In this document: piece by piece, positions 16,619 through 26,489 of the stretch
Layout: every line of letters starts with the position of its first letter
Numbering within the stretch: the stretch's first letter is position 1
Assembly: GCA_028700975.1 (NCBI GenBank)
Contig: JAQVRQ010000008.1
Span: 1-40,181, forward strand
Origin: Bacteroidales bacterium
GTDB taxonomy: Bacteria > Bacteroidota > Bacteroidia > Bacteroidales > UBA932
DNA: 40,181 nt
Direction of reading: 5' to 3'
The notes under the pieces: model-generated
Databases searched by the model: none
What the model was told of the DNA's origin: nothing
What the model saw: only the letters and a program-made list of their open reading frames with translations
Made by a program: the position numbers and the translations under genes

Positions 16619-17070
16619 CGTTTTAATTTAAAAAATTCTTTTATGAGAGAGGAGCACTCCTTCTCCATTATTCCACCGGTAATAGTTGTTTTTGGATGTA
16701 AAAGAGAGGGGGTGAAGAGAGAATACCCTCTTTTTGGATCTGATGCCCCATAAACAATCCTGCCTATCTGAGACCAGGCAAGCGCAGATGCACACATTGC
16801 ACAGGGTTCCAATGTCACATATAGTGTACATCTCTCAAGATACTTCCCACCAAATCTAGATGTTGCCATTGTTATTGCCTGCATCTCCGCATGGGCTGTT
16901 GGGTCATTAAGACGTTCAGTCATATTGTAGGCTCTTGAGACTATACTTCCATCACAAACGATAACTGCTCCTACCGGAACCTCGTCCATTTCAAGCGCCT
17001 TTAACGCCTCATTTAAGGCTGCCTCCATATACATTGTATCATCCTGTTTAGGAAGAGAATCTCTTTCCAT
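16615..17070 (-). CDS. tadA: tRNA adenosine(34) deaminase
   Basis: The 151-residue protein is a cytidine/deoxycytidylate deaminase fold enzyme. Zinc and catalytic residues are visible: H60-A-E62 (DPTAHAEMQAI) and P89-C90-A-M-C93 (LEPCAMCASAL). TadA converts A34 to inosine in the anticodon of tRNA-Arg(ACG), allowing it to read CGC and CGA. The length and the NMTERLNDPTAHAEMQA region fit TadA better than guanine or cytosine deaminases. The start could be the ATG at 17070 or the internal ATGs at 17034 and 17028; family alignments usually begin near MYMEAALNEAL. It is divergent from groES over a 144-base promoter region and coupled to the yqaA-like gene downstream. Confidence 0.9.
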   Translation of the reverse strand: MERDSLPKQDDTMYMEAALNEALKALEMDEVPVGAVIVCDGSIVSRAYNMTERLNDPTAHAEMQAITMATSRFGGKYLERCTLYVTLEPCAMCASALAWSQIGRIVYGASDPKRGYSLFTPSLLHPKTTITGGIMEKECSSLIKEFFKLKR

Positions 17071-17103
17071 CTTTGATTATCTTTTGTGTTACCTTCAAGT
17101 GGT

Positions 17104-17111
17104 CAAATATA
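17104..17111 (-). promoter_or_regulatory. Candidate -7 box for tadA
   Basis: The minus strand reads TATATTTG, matching TAnnTTTG, 33 bases before the ATG at 17070. No clear -33 TTTG is seen at the usual distance. Confidence 0.42.
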
Positions 17112-17136
17112 CGGACAATTTGTCAGTAATAATGAT

Positions 17137-17162
17137 TGGCACTCCTTTTGCCTTATTTGTAA
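17137..17162 (+). promoter_or_regulatory. Sigma-54-type promoter, possibly overlapping a degenerate CIRCE element, before groES
   Basis: TGGCAC (17137-17142), five bases, then TTGC (17148-17151) is an exact match to the -24/-12 sigma-54 consensus with the GG and GC dinucleotides at correct spacing. The start point would be near 17163, leaving a leader of about 52 bases before the groES ATG. The same bases include TTGGCACTC, eight of nine matches to the left arm of the HrcA operator CIRCE; the expected right arm nine bases on (17154-17162) matches only five of nine. Sigma-54 control is the better reading of the sequence, but neither is proven. Confidence 0.5.
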
Positions 17163-17214
17163 ATGCAAAATTTAACAATCAACAATAAACAAATAATTAC
17201 AAAATTCATTTATT

Positions 17215-17487
17215 ATGAACATCAAACCATTAGCAGACAGAGTTTTGATTGAGCCTAAGGAGGCCGAGACAAAAACAGCAAGCGGTATTTTCATTCCAGA
17301 CACAGCAAAAGAGAAGCCTCAGGCAGGTAAAGTAGTAGCTGTAGGTAGCGGAAAAAAGGATGAGCCAATGGAACTTAAAGTGGGTGACAATGTGCTCTAT
17401 GGCAAATACGCAGGTACAGAGATTAATGTAGATGGTAAAGATTACCTTATGATGCGCCAGTCAGACATACTGGCTGTTCTTAACTAA
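17215..17487 (+). CDS. groES: Co-chaperonin GroES
   Basis: The 90-residue protein is a full-length GroES. It forms the heptameric lid of the GroEL chamber. Landmarks are the opening [14 protein letters not shown], the mobile loop around residues 17-34 ([19 protein letters not shown]) that docks onto Gro[45 protein letters not shown]. The gene lies 35 bases before groEL and shares its transcript. A sigma-54-like promoter sits about 50-75 bases upstream. No anomalies are seen. Confidence 0.98.
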   Translation: MNIKPLADRVLIEPKEAETKTASGIFIPDTAKEKPQAGKVVAVGSGKKDEPMELKVGDNVLYGKYAGTEINVDGKDYLMMRQSDILAVLN

Positions 17488-17504
17488 TTGTTTAAACTAT
17501 ATAA

Positions 17505-19157
<1,653 letters not shown>

Positions 19158-19181
19158 GAGAATCATCACTCAAATAAATAG

Positions 19182-19217
19182 AGCCGGCTAAATTAGTTTT
19201 TAGCCGGCTTTATTATT
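19182..19217 (+). terminator. Terminator after groESL
   Basis: AGCCGGCTAAA (19182-19192) pairs with TTTAGCCGGCT (19199-19209), an 11-base-pair stem with a six-base loop, followed by a T-rich run TTATTATT. It closes the groES-groEL operon. Confidence 0.85.
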
Positions 19218-19262
19218 AATCTGAACTTTTGCATTAATAATCTGTTGAGTAAAATAAAAACA

Positions 19263-19709
19263 ATGCTTAATAAAGGTGATAAGGCTCCTGACTTCAAAGG
19301 TGTTGATCAGGATGGTAAAGAGATAACTTTAAAAGATTTCAAAGGGAAAAAACTGGTTTTATACTTCTATCCCAAAGACAACACTCCCGGGTGTACTGCA
19401 GAGGCTTGTGATTTAAGAGACAATTACAGCAGGTTTGAGTCAATGGGATATAAAATAGTTGGAGTTAGCAAGGATAGCGAAAAGAGTCACAAAGGCTTTA
19501 TTGAGAAGCACCACCTGCCATTTCCATTATTATCAGATAAGGAGGCAGTTATCCTTAAAGCTTACGATGCGTGGGGGCGAAAAAAATTTATGGGAAGAGA
19601 GTACGATGGAATAATTCGTAAAACTTTTGTCATTGACGAAGAGGGAGTAATAATAGATATAATAGAAAAAGTGGACACAAAGGCCCACTCTAAACAAATA
19701 ATAGGATAA
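19263..19709 (+). CDS. bcp: Thioredoxin-dependent thiol peroxidase, BCP/PrxQ type
   Basis: Started at the ATG at 19263 the protein has 148 residues (MLNKGDKAPDFKG); an in-frame TTG at 19245 would add six residues with no family support. It reduces peroxides using a peroxidatic cysteine, C44 in NTPGCTAEACD, and a nearby resolving cysteine, C49, the five-residue spacing typical of BCP/PrxQ enzymes that form an intramolecular disulphide. The thioredoxin fold shows in KKLVLYFYPKDN, VGVSKDSEKSHKGFIEKHHLPFPLLSD and RKTFVIDEEGVI. It lies 54 bases after the groESL terminator, so it is probably transcribed on its own. Its end is three bases from the converging phosphopantetheinyl transferase gene. Confidence 0.95.
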   Translation: MLNKGDKAPDFKGVDQDGKEITLKDFKGKKLVLYFYPKDNTPGCTAEACDLRDNYSRFESMGYKIVGVSKDSEKSHKGFIEKHHLPFPLLSDKEAVILKAYDAWGRKKFMGREYDGIIRKTFVIDEEGVIIDIIEKVDTKAHSKQIIG

Positions 19710-19712
19710 CTA

Positions 19713-20348
19713 TCAGCCTACAATCCAGGCGAGAATGTGATTTTCAAAAACCTCATAACTAACTTCAAACTCCTCCTGATAACCATCCTTGTGGATAAAT
19801 TCAACATCAACACTCCCCTCCTCTCTTGGGGTAAATCTTTTGATGTTGATTTGTCGTGAGAAATCCACTTCTGTCTGTGACATCCTTTTATACACAGCCT
19901 CCTTCACACTCCAGTGAATGGCAAGATGAAGGTTTCTGTTCTTATCGCTTAAATTTTCAACCTCCTCCTCTGAGAGAGCCTTCTTCTCAACTGCGGAGAA
20001 ATCTCTTTCAAGAGACTCAACATCCACCCCTACGCTCTCATCAGGATGAGTTAAAACACAAACATATTTCCCTGTATGAGAAATGCTTATCTCAATAAGG
20101 CTATTCTGTAGGAATGGCCGTCCGTTATCGTGGTGACCCAAATAGACCTTGCCGTCAAAGAGCTCATTTAACAACGCACGTACTGCCAAACGCTCTTTTC
20201 TTCTTGCACTACTTTTTGTAAGCAGTAGCTCTTCCAATTCATCGTGAGGTATAGAGCTAAGGTTCATCAACTCCTCTTCTGTCTCAGTAATTTCCCAGAC
20301 AGATATTGTTGCACCTCTCTCTACATCCTTGCTGAAAAATAGTCCCAT
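19713..20348 (-). CDS. 4'-phosphopantetheinyl transferase superfamily protein
   Basis: The 211-residue protein carries the transferase signature VGVDVE (SVGVDVESLERD, about residues 107-118) and WSVKEAVYKR (about residues 149-158), preceded by SISHTGKYV. The Asp and Glu in these motifs bind the Mg2+ that holds coenzyme A; the enzyme moves the phosphopantetheine arm onto a serine of acyl or peptidyl carrier proteins. Length and motif layout fit the Sfp/AcpT branch, not the short AcpS. The gene begins three bases after gldE, a pairing widely seen in Bacteroidota. Its likely target is the acyl carrier protein, but a secondary-metabolite carrier is not excluded. Confidence 0.9.
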   Translation of the reverse strand: MGLFFSKDVERGATISVWEITETEEELMNLSSIPHDELEELLLTKSSARRKERLAVRALLNELFDGKVYLGHHDNGRPFLQNSLIEISISHTGKYVCVLTHPDESVGVDVESLERDFSAVEKKALSEEEVENLSDKNRNLHLAIHWSVKEAVYKRMSQTEVDFSRQINIKRFTPREEGSVDVEFIHKDGYQEEFEVSYEVFENHILAWIVG

Positions 20349-20351
20349 CTC

Positions 20352-21314
20352 TTATCTAATATTTTCTTTAATGTCTGTTTCATCCGAAATTTCACCCACT
20401 ATCTCCTCTAAAATATCCTCTAAAGTGACAATCCCCTCCATACCTCCATACTCATCAGCTACAACAGCAAGATGTATTTTTTTCTGCCTAAACTCCTCAA
20501 GCAGGTCGTTAATTCTTTTTGTACCTGGTACAAAATAGGCTTTTCGTATATGTTTAGTCCAGTCAAAGGAGTTCTCTCTTCCAATAAAACCAACCATATC
20601 CTTTATGTAGAGAAATCCTGTTACGTTATCTATTGTTCCCTCATATACAGGAAGCCTTGAAAATCCGCACTCAACAGCCCTTGTTTTCACATCAGCCCAG
20701 GATAGCTGTGACTCAAGAGCCTCAACAGTAACCCTTGGAGTCATAATATCACGAACTGTTGTCTCAGATAATTTTACAATATTAAGCAACATCCCTCTAT
20801 CCTCTTCAAACTCCTCAACAGATTTTACATCCCTCTCCTCCCGGCTATTCTCAACACTTTTAGCAAAGGATGAGAGAATCATATTAACCGGTTGAGTGAG
20901 CCATTTTGCCATTCGCACCATAACACCCGCTGCAAGTGCCATTTTAAGTCCAATTCTTGAAGATAAAACCTCAGGAAGAATATGGCCTGAAATTATTATA
21001 AAAGAGATAGTTATTATTAATGCTGCAAAAAAACCAGCCCTATAGAATATTGTCATAGAGAGAATTGAAGCAGATACAACAAAAAGAGCCGAGAGCTGGA
21101 ATATTGTTCCAAAGAGAAAGTCCGGCCTTGACAGAAGAGCACGAAGAGATTCTGCAGCAGATCCCTCTTTTTTTGAGAGATGATCCGACTCAGTCCTTGA
21201 GATTGTGAGGAGATAGATTTCGCCCGCCTTAAGAATTACATAGAGAAAAAGGATGAGGCCGAGCGCCATCCCCACGGGGTAATAGTCATCAGTTAAACTA
21301 CTGGGAGGTTCCAA
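20352..21314 (-). CDS. gldE: GldE-like DUF21/CBS membrane protein lacking the C-terminal CorC domain
   Basis: The 320-residue protein contains a DUF21/CNNM membrane domain (hydrophobic segments at about residues 13-33, 68-88 and 90-115, with the small-residue helix near 140-155), then paired CBS domains: VRDIMTPRVTVEAL to GFLYIKDMV, and YFVPGTKRINDLLEEF to HLAVVADEYGGMEGIVTLEDILEEIVGEI. It resembles GldE of gliding Bacteroidota and the CorC/HlyC ion-transport family. The usual CorC_HlyC domain after the second CBS (about 90 residues) is absent; the frame ends at DETDIKENIR and the next gene starts three bases later. The start is a TTG at 21314, giving MEPPSS, as in other GldE N termini; the first ATG is 15 codons in. 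A cation-export role is inferred from the family. Confidence 0.83.
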   Translation of the reverse strand: MEPPSSLTDDYYPVGMALGLILFLYVILKAGEIYLLTISRTESDHLSKKEGSAAESLRALLSRPDFLFGTIFQLSALFVVSASILSMTIFYRAGFFAALIITISFIIISGHILPEVLSSRIGLKMALAAGVMVRMAKWLTQPVNMILSSFAKSVENSREERDVKSVEEFEEDRGMLLNIVKLSETTVRDIMTPRVTVEALESQLSWADVKTRAVECGFSRLPVYEGTIDNVTGFLYIKDMVGFIGRENSFDWTKHIRKAYFVPGTKRINDLLEEFRQKKIHLAVVADEYGGMEGIVTLEDILEEIVGEISDETDIKENIR

Positions 21315-21340
21315 CTTCTTATAAACTATGGTTATGGTTG

Positions 21341-21348
21341 CAAATATA
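21341..21348 (-). promoter_or_regulatory. Candidate internal -7 box upstream of gldE
   Basis: The minus strand reads TATATTTG, matching TAnnTTTG, 26 bases before the TTG start of gldE and overlapping the last codons of the DUF2156 gene. It may provide a separate start for gldE and the transferase gene. Confidence 0.35.
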
Positions 21349-21349
21349 G

Positions 21350-22237
21350 TTAAATTTTAAATGCTGCATACTTTTCCTGCATAAAGGCAGGATAGTAAGA
21401 CTCTTTTGCCTTACGAAGACCCTCTTCACCAGCATCATCCTCTCGGTTAATGAATTTGAGATTTGTAGCGTGTCTAATAGCAAACTCTCTGTTAATTGCC
21501 TGATATGCTCCTCTGAAATTTGAGTCTGCCTTTTCAATATGAACAATAAGAGTATCTGAGTTAATTTTCTCACCTGCAGCATATGCTACTATTTCGCCAT
21601 CAACTTTAATAAGACCGCCATTAAGCTTAAGATCAAAAAAGTTTGAAAGAGCTTTGTTGACAGCACATATTTCCCACATTTTTGACTGATTCTCTTTGCA
21701 TCCGTTTGCAATACACCATCTTACAGTAAAATCTCTTATATCTTGAATGTTATCAGGAGTAATCTCCTCATAACTCCAGTTAGGAGTCTCAAGAAACCGG
21801 TTTAAATGATTTCTCTTTGACTGTAATTTTTTACCGGAGAGAGAAATCATCTTCTCACTCTCATATATATAATCAAAACTATTCCTTGTTGAAGAGAAGG
21901 TGAACTCACCTGGAAAAAGCTCCTCAACCATTGATTTTGCCTCGGGAGGCAGCCCTATCATCTTAAAAGGGACTCCTCTCTCTTTTGAATCGGCTTCAAG
22001 CAAAGATATTACCTCTTTCAAATCACCCTCACCCGGAGGGAAAAGATACCTGGTCTCTTCCCCAAAACCTGATGTAAAAAGTAGAAAATCTTTATGTCTG
22101 GATATCTTAGACTTAAAAACCTCTTGCCATATATAAAGATTTGTAAAACAATACTCTGCCCCTCTAAAATCAGAAGAGGCAAGAACTTTGTCAATCCACT
22201 CCTTATCTTCAAGTACAATCTCTCTGAATTCTATCAT
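21350..22237 (-). CDS. DUF2156 (phosphatidylglycerol lysyltransferase C-terminal-like) GNAT-fold protein
   Basis: The 295-residue soluble protein matches the stand-alone DUF2156 type: two tandem GNAT-like lobes. Characteristic segments are YCFTNLYIWQEVFK near residues 29-42, LSGKKLQSKRNHLNRF at about 133-148, GGLIKVDGEIVAYAAGEKI near 206-224 and the ending FINREDDAGEEGLRKAKESYYPAFMQEKYAA. In MprF this fold transfers an aminoacyl group from tRNA to a lipid; stand-alone bacterial members with the same ending are uncharacterised, so a substrate cannot be named. There are no membrane segments. It starts seven bases after the S37 peptidase gene and precedes gldE, making a likely four-gene operon. 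Confidence 0.85.
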   Translation of the reverse strand: MIEFREIVLEDKEWIDKVLASSDFRGAEYCFTNLYIWQEVFKSKISRHKDFLLFTSGFGEETRYLFPPGEGDLKEVISLLEADSKERGVPFKMIGLPPEAKSMVEELFPGEFTFSSTRNSFDYIYESEKMISLSGKKLQSKRNHLNRFLETPNWSYEEITPDNIQDIRDFTVRWCIANGCKENQSKMWEICAVNKALSNFFDLKLNGGLIKVDGEIVAYAAGEKINSDTLIVHIEKADSNFRGAYQAINREFAIRHATNLKFINREDDAGEEGLRKAKESYYPAFMQEKYAAFKI

Positions 22238-22244
22238 AAGTTTT

Positions 22245-23582
22245 TTATTCTAACAGCCACCTTTCCAGAAGGGAGATGACTCTCTTTTGACTCTCCTCTG
22301 GAAGTGTTGAGATACGAGCTCTGTGGCTTCCTGCAGGATCTGTCACAACAACAACATTTGGAGAATTTGGTTCATTTACCATTACCGCACTCCAAGGGTC
22401 AAATTCACCATAAATGAAAATCATATTGGAATTTGTAGTTGCAACGAACTTCTCAAGTTTCCTAGAGAGTTTTTTACTGAATTTAAATTTTTGGTCTTGT
22501 GGAAGAAATATTTTTGACAAATATCCCTTTGTACTTTTCACCTTTAGCAAACCTTCAAAGGGTTTTGTATCGTATCCATAATATCCCAGCTCACTTGCAG
22601 CCTGAACAAAAAAAGATGTAGTGGGGCTATACTTAACAAAATAGTCAGGAGAACTTATTTTCATCCAATAGTCAAAAATCTTCTTATCATCTGAATCTGT
22701 TGAAGGAATTTCTTCCGGATTGCTTCCCCACTGCCAGAAAGCGAAGGAGAATTCAAGAACTGAATAGTCATATATCTCCTCTAAAGGGAGGTTGAACTCA
22801 AATTTTTTCTCATTACATAAAGCATCAAAAACAGGCTGTAATGAAACTCTTCTTTTAAGAATTTCTCTCTGGAATGCCAAAATTTTTGCTCTCTGCTCTG
22901 GAGTCCCTGCAAAATCTGAAATAAAAGATTCGTGCCTTCCATCCTCTACTCCTCTGCAAAGAGGTGCAACATAAGGAACCGTAATATGCACATCGTCGGG
23001 GAAAAAGGCTCTGTAAAGAAGAGCCGTCTGGCCCCCTTTGCTAATACCGGTCGCAATCCATCTCTTTTTATAAATCTCCCTGAATCTCATTGTGACATTA
23101 TGAAGATCGTTTGCAGAATTCTCAGCAGTAAGATGTTTCCAATCTTTATTTTCAGGAGTTGATTCAAGAAAATATCTATGCTCTACAAAGATTATGTTTG
23201 TGTTGAAAAGCTTTGATATCTCCTCTCTGTAGTTAGGATTGGCGGCGTAAGAGGCTCCATAACCTTCAGTAACAAGCACTGTAGGTCTGTCAAGTCCAGC
23301 GTGCATAACAAAAACTCTCTGTCTAAAGGTTCCCAGAGAGGGGTTTTTATGGCTAATGGGCTGATCAATATATAGAACATATTTATCTTTAAAGTGTGGG
23401 CTTTCCAATCTTCTAACATCATATATTGATGGGAGTTTTTCAATTCGCTCTTTAAGCGAATCCGGCTCAATATCTCTAAAAAGCGATGGCTGAGTCTGAA
23501 ACTGAGCCACAAGAGGTTGTCCGGCAGAAAATAATAAGAAGGCTGCTATAAGCAGTCTTGCGAAGAGTTTGGTTCTTTTCAT
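22245..23582 (-). CDS. Secreted S37-family (PS-10) prolyl-tripeptidyl-type serine peptidase
   Basis: The 445-residue protein begins with a signal peptide (MKRTKLFARLLIAAFLLFSAGQPLVA, cleavage near 26). It has an alpha/beta-hydrolase layout: TVLVTEGYGASYA near 101-113, IIFVEHRYFLEST near 130-142, nucleophile S181 in GISKGGQTALLYR, a candidate catalytic Asp in YGEFDPWSAVMV and a candidate His in AGSHRARI close to the C terminus. These match the PS-10/S37 family, whose Streptomyces members are secreted tripeptidyl aminopeptidases. It probably trims peptides in the periplasm or outside the cell. It is divergent from tyrS and heads a run with DUF2156, gldE and the phosphopantetheinyl transferase. 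Confidence 0.88.
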   Translation of the reverse strand: MKRTKLFARLLIAAFLLFSAGQPLVAQFQTQPSLFRDIEPDSLKERIEKLPSIYDVRRLESPHFKDKYVLYIDQPISHKNPSLGTFRQRVFVMHAGLDRPTVLVTEGYGASYAANPNYREEISKLFNTNIIFVEHRYFLESTPENKDWKHLTAENSANDLHNVTMRFREIYKKRWIATGISKGGQTALLYRAFFPDDVHITVPYVAPLCRGVEDGRHESFISDFAGTPEQRAKILAFQREILKRRVSLQPVFDALCNEKKFEFNLPLEEIYDYSVLEFSFAFWQWGSNPEEIPSTDSDDKKIFDYWMKISSPDYFVKYSPTTSFFVQAASELGYYGYDTKPFEGLLKVKSTKGYLSKIFLPQDQKFKFSKKLSRKLEKFVATTNSNMIFIYGEFDPWSAVMVNEPNSPNVVVVTDPAGSHRARISTLPEESQKRVISLLERWLLE

Positions 23583-23601
23583 AGTAACGATTATATCTCT
23601 A

Positions 23602-23609
23602 CAAAATTA
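23602..23609 (-). promoter_or_regulatory. Candidate -7 box for the S37 peptidase operon
   Basis: The minus strand reads TAATTTTG, matching TAnnTTTG, 20 bases before the ATG at 23582. Confidence 0.42.
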
Positions 23610-23622
23610 GAAGAAAAAACCG

Positions 23623-23630
23623 TATTTTTG
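23623..23630 (+). promoter_or_regulatory. Candidate -7 box for tyrS
   Basis: TATTTTTG matches TAnnTTTG and lies 18 bases before the tyrS ATG. It faces the box at 23602 in a 65-base divergent promoter region. I see no T-box or other leader structure in that space. Confidence 0.42.
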
Positions 23631-23647
23631 CGGCAAATTACACCATA

Positions 23648-24937
23648 ATGAACAACTTTGTACAAGAACTAAAGTGGAGGGGTATGGTCCATAACATTAT
23701 GCCCGGGACAGAGGAGCTTCTCCTGAGAGAGCAAACATCTGCCTATGTTGGTATAGACCCCACCGCTGACTCACTACATATAGGACACCTGGTAAGCATA
23801 ATGATGCTCAAACATTTTCAGGCTTGTGGCCATAAACCTATTGCTCTTGTTGGGGGTGCTACCGGAATGATTGGTGATCCGTCAATGAAATCAGCTGAGA
23901 GGAATCTGCTGGACGAAGAGACACTAAGACACAATCAAAATGCAATTAGAAAACAACTCGGACTCTTCCTTGATTTTGACTCAAACTCCCCGAATGCAGC
24001 ACAATTAGTAAACAACTACGACTGGATGAAGGAGTATACCTTTTTACATTTTATAAGGGATATTGGTAAGCACATCACAGTAAATTATATGATGAGCAAG
24101 GATTCTGTTAAAAAGAGGATCACAGGAGACGAGAAAGAGGGTATGTCCTTTACTGAGTTTACATACCAACTTGTACAGGGTTATGACTATCTATATCTAT
24201 ACAAGCATTATGGATGTAAACTACAGATGGGTGGAAGTGACCAGTGGGGTAATATAACTACAGGAACTGAGCTTATCCGCAGAAAAGAGGGTGGAGAGGC
24301 ATTCGCCCTTACCTGTCCCCTTATAACTAAGGCAGATGGTGGAAAATTTGGTAAAACAGAGCAAGGAAATGTCTGGCTAGATGCAAAGTATACATCTCCA
24401 TATAAATTTTATCAATTTTGGCTAAATGTAAGCGATGAAGATGCTCAAAAATATGTGAAGATTTTCACAATGCTTGATAAAAAGAGTATAGAGTTGGCTG
24501 TTGACTCCCATTTGCTTGAACCACATAGAAGAGAACTACAGAAACTCCTTGCAAAAGAGATCACCACAATGGTACACGGTGAAGCTGAGTATTTAAAGGC
24601 TGTAGAGGCATCGGGAATACTATTTGGCAATTCCACTTCCGAGGCTTTGAAGGGGCTGGATGAAGAGACTTTTCTAACAATATTTGAAGGCGTTCCTCAG
24701 TTTTCAATTAAAAGAGAGGAGCTCGGAGATAACATTATTGAGTTACTGGCTGTAAAAAGCTCTGTATTCCCATCAAAAGGGGAGTGCAGAAAGATGATAA
24801 TGGGTGGAGGAGTTGCTATTAACAAAGAGAAAGTTGAGAGTCCGGAAATCAACATTTCTGAAAACGAGCTATTAAACGACAAATACATTCTTGTTCAAAA
24901 GGGCAAGAAAAATTATTACATACTTAAAGTAGATTGA
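23648..24937 (+). CDS. tyrS: Tyrosyl-tRNA synthetase
   Basis: The 429-residue class I synthetase charges tRNA-Tyr. The ATP-binding HIGH motif is residues 44-47 ([10 protein letters not shown]); the KMSKS loop appears as KFGKT in [14 protein letters not shown] near residue 235. Tyrosine-site segments are [23 protein letters not shown] and [12 protein letters not shown]. The C terminus, from about residue 360, is an S4-like RNA-binding domain ([23 protein letters not shown] and [15 protein letters not shown]). Length matches the bacterial TyrS type. rbfA begins two bases after the stop codon. Confidence 0.98.
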   Translation: MNNFVQELKWRGMVHNIMPGTEELLLREQTSAYVGIDPTADSLHIGHLVSIMMLKHFQACGHKPIALVGGATGMIGDPSMKSAERNLLDEETLRHNQNAIRKQLGLFLDFDSNSPNAAQLVNNYDWMKEYTFLHFIRDIGKHITVNYMMSKDSVKKRITGDEKEGMSFTEFTYQLVQGYDYLYLYKHYGCKLQMGGSDQWGNITTGTELIRRKEGGEAFALTCPLITKADGGKFGKTEQGNVWLDAKYTSPYKFYQFWLNVSDEDAQKYVKIFTMLDKKSIELAVDSHLLEPHRRELQKLLAKEITTMVHGEAEYLKAVEASGILFGNSTSEALKGLDEETFLTIFEGVPQFSIKREELGDNIIELLAVKSSVFPSKGECRKMIMGGGVAINKEKVESPEINISENELLNDKYILVQKGKKNYYILKVD

Positions 24938-24939
24938 TT

Positions 24940-25284
24940 ATGGAGGGTGAAAGCACAAGACAACAAAAGGTAGGCAAGCAACTCCAACGAGATCTTGCAG
25001 AAATTATTCGCGAAAAGGGGATGGCCGCTTTCAACGGAGCAATGGTAAGTGTAACCGCAGTAAAAGTCTCAACAGATCTTTCGCTTGCAAGAGTTCACCT
25101 AAGCATATTTCCATCTGCAAAGGCAGCGGAGGTTTTAGAAATTGTAAACTCTGCAGCTAGAGAGCTAAGATACGAACTTGGCACAAGAGTGGGAAAGCAG
25201 CTAAGAATTGTCCCTGAGCTTGCATTTTTCATTGATGACTCACTCGACTATGTTGAGCGCATAGACGAACTCCTTAAGAAATAG
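24940..25284 (+). CDS. rbfA: 30S ribosome-binding factor A
   Basis: The ATG at 24940 gives 114 residues starting MEGESTRQQKVGKQLQRDLAEIIREKG; a TTG six bases earlier overlaps the tyrS stop and is less likely. RbfA binds the immature 30S subunit near the 16S rRNA 5' domain and aids its final processing. The KH-like fold is visible in MVSVTAVKVSTDLSLARVHLSIFPS and in RELRYELGTRVGKQLRIVPELAFFIDDSLDYVERIDELL, which is the family's standard C-terminal half. It is followed after five bases by the LolC/E-like permease gene, a usual Bacteroidota order. Confidence 0.95.
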   Translation: MEGESTRQQKVGKQLQRDLAEIIREKGMAAFNGAMVSVTAVKVSTDLSLARVHLSIFPSAKAAEVLEIVNSAARELRYELGTRVGKQLRIVPELAFFIDDSLDYVERIDELLKK

Positions 25285-25299
25285 CAGTCGTGCGACTGC
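25284..25299 (+). promoter_or_regulatory. Hairpin enclosing the GTG start codon of the permease gene
   Basis: gcagtcgtgcgactgc is a perfect inverted repeat. Six base pairs (GCAGTC/GACTGC) would close a four-base loop GUGC that contains the GTG initiation codon at 25290-25292. It overlaps the last base of the rbfA stop codon, so ribosomes finishing rbfA would melt it. Confidence 0.5.
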
Positions 25300-26489
25300 C
25301 ATTTTTCATAGCCAGACGTTACCTCTTCGCAAAGAAGTCGCACAATGTTATTAATATTATATCAATAATTAGTGCTTCAGGAATTGCACTGGGAACTACT
25401 GCTCTAATTGTAATATTAAGCGTTTATAACGGCTTTGGGGATTTAATTAAAACTCTTTACGGGGCAGGTGAGGCAGACATACTTATTGCTCCTGCTCAGG
25501 GTAAAAGCTTTCGAACAGACACCATATCTTTCCAAAAAGCCAGGGAACTCACAGGAGATAATCTTTTCTGTGAAGTGGTTACTGAAAATGTATTTGTGCG
25601 ATATGGCAACAAAGAGGCTGTAGCTGAAATGAAGGGGGTAGACCCATCTTTTCAAGAGAATACAGTATTGAGGGATTTCATTATTGATGGTGAATTTTCG
25701 CTTTGGCTTGGTGAAATACCCCAGGCAGTTGCCGGAAGAACTCTTGCACAAGAGCTTGGTATGAGACCCCATTTTACAAATCCTGTTACCATCTTTTTCC
25801 CATCTAGATACGCCTCATACTCTCCTATAAACCCACTCTCATCCATAAACAAAAAAAATCTAAGCCACTCGGGCACCTTTGCCGCAGAGAGAACAATGGA
25901 CAAAAATCTTCTTTTTGTGCCGTTATCAATAGCTAGAGAACTTGTTGAAATGGAGGATTATGAAGTATCGGCAATAGAGATATACAATAAAGGGAGCCTT
26001 GATGCAGAAGCGCTAATCCCTCAATTAAAAAAGGTGCTGGGAGATGGATATAAGGTGTTGGATAGGTATAGCCAGAATGAGACTCTATACAAAATGGTAA
26101 AGGCAGAAAAATTCACCATCTATATAATTTTACTTTTCATAGTTATCATTATCTCTTTTAACCTGTATGGCAGTCTATCAATGCTCATTATTGAGAAGGA
26201 AGATGATAGCATTACCTTAAGAAGTATGGGGGCAAATGAAAGGCTTATAAAGAAGATATTTCTATATGAAGGGTGGATGATATCTATCCTTGGTATGTTA
26301 ATAGGTATTATTCTTGGAATAACCATATGCATATTACAGCAAAAAGCAGGTATTGTAAAAATGCCTGGAAACTTTATGATGGATGCATATCCTGTTGTTC
26401 TAAAATTATGGGATATAGTAGCAGTTGCAGCAGGCGTTTCAATAGTTGGATACCTCTCTGCATTGCTCCCACTCAAAAATTTTAAATAA
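25290..26489 (+). CDS. ABC transporter permease, LolC/LolE (FtsX/MacB) type
   Basis: The 399-residue protein starts at a GTG (MRLPFFIARRYLFAKKSHNVINIIS); no ATG is near and the N terminus matches the family well. Topology is that of lipoprotein-release permeases: one membrane helix at about residues 20-48 (SIISASGIALGTTALIVILSVYNGF), a large periplasmic domain of about 220 residues, then FtsX-type helices at about 270-295, 325-350 and 375-395. LolC/E proteins pull lipoproteins from the inner membrane and hand them to LolA using the ATPase LolD. No LolD gene is adjacent. The start codon lies in a hairpin loop shared with the rbfA end. The exact transport substrate is inferred. Confidence 0.88.
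   Translation: MRLPFFIARRYLFAKKSHNVINIISIISASGIALGTTALIVILSVYNGFGDLIKTLYGAGEADILIAPAQGKSFRTDTISFQKARELTGDNLFCEVVTENVFVRYGNKEAVAEMKGVDPSFQENTVLRDFIIDGEFSLWLGEIPQAVAGRTLAQELGMRPHFTNPVTIFFPSRYASYSPINPLSSINKKNLSHSGTFAAERTMDKNLLFVPLSIARELVEMEDYEVSAIEIYNKGSLDAEALIPQLKKVLGDGYKVLDRYSQNETLYKMVKAEKFTIYIILLFIVIIISFNLYGSLSMLIIEKEDDSITLRSMGANERLIKKIFLYEGWMISILGMLIGIILGITICILQQKAGIVKMPGNFMMDAYPVVLKLWDIVAVAAGVSIVGYLSALLPLKNFK

Noticed and set aside
20300..20360. A frameshift explaining the short GldE-like protein
   Set aside because: The next gene starts three bases after the stop and no CorC_HlyC-like sequence is seen in other frames nearby.
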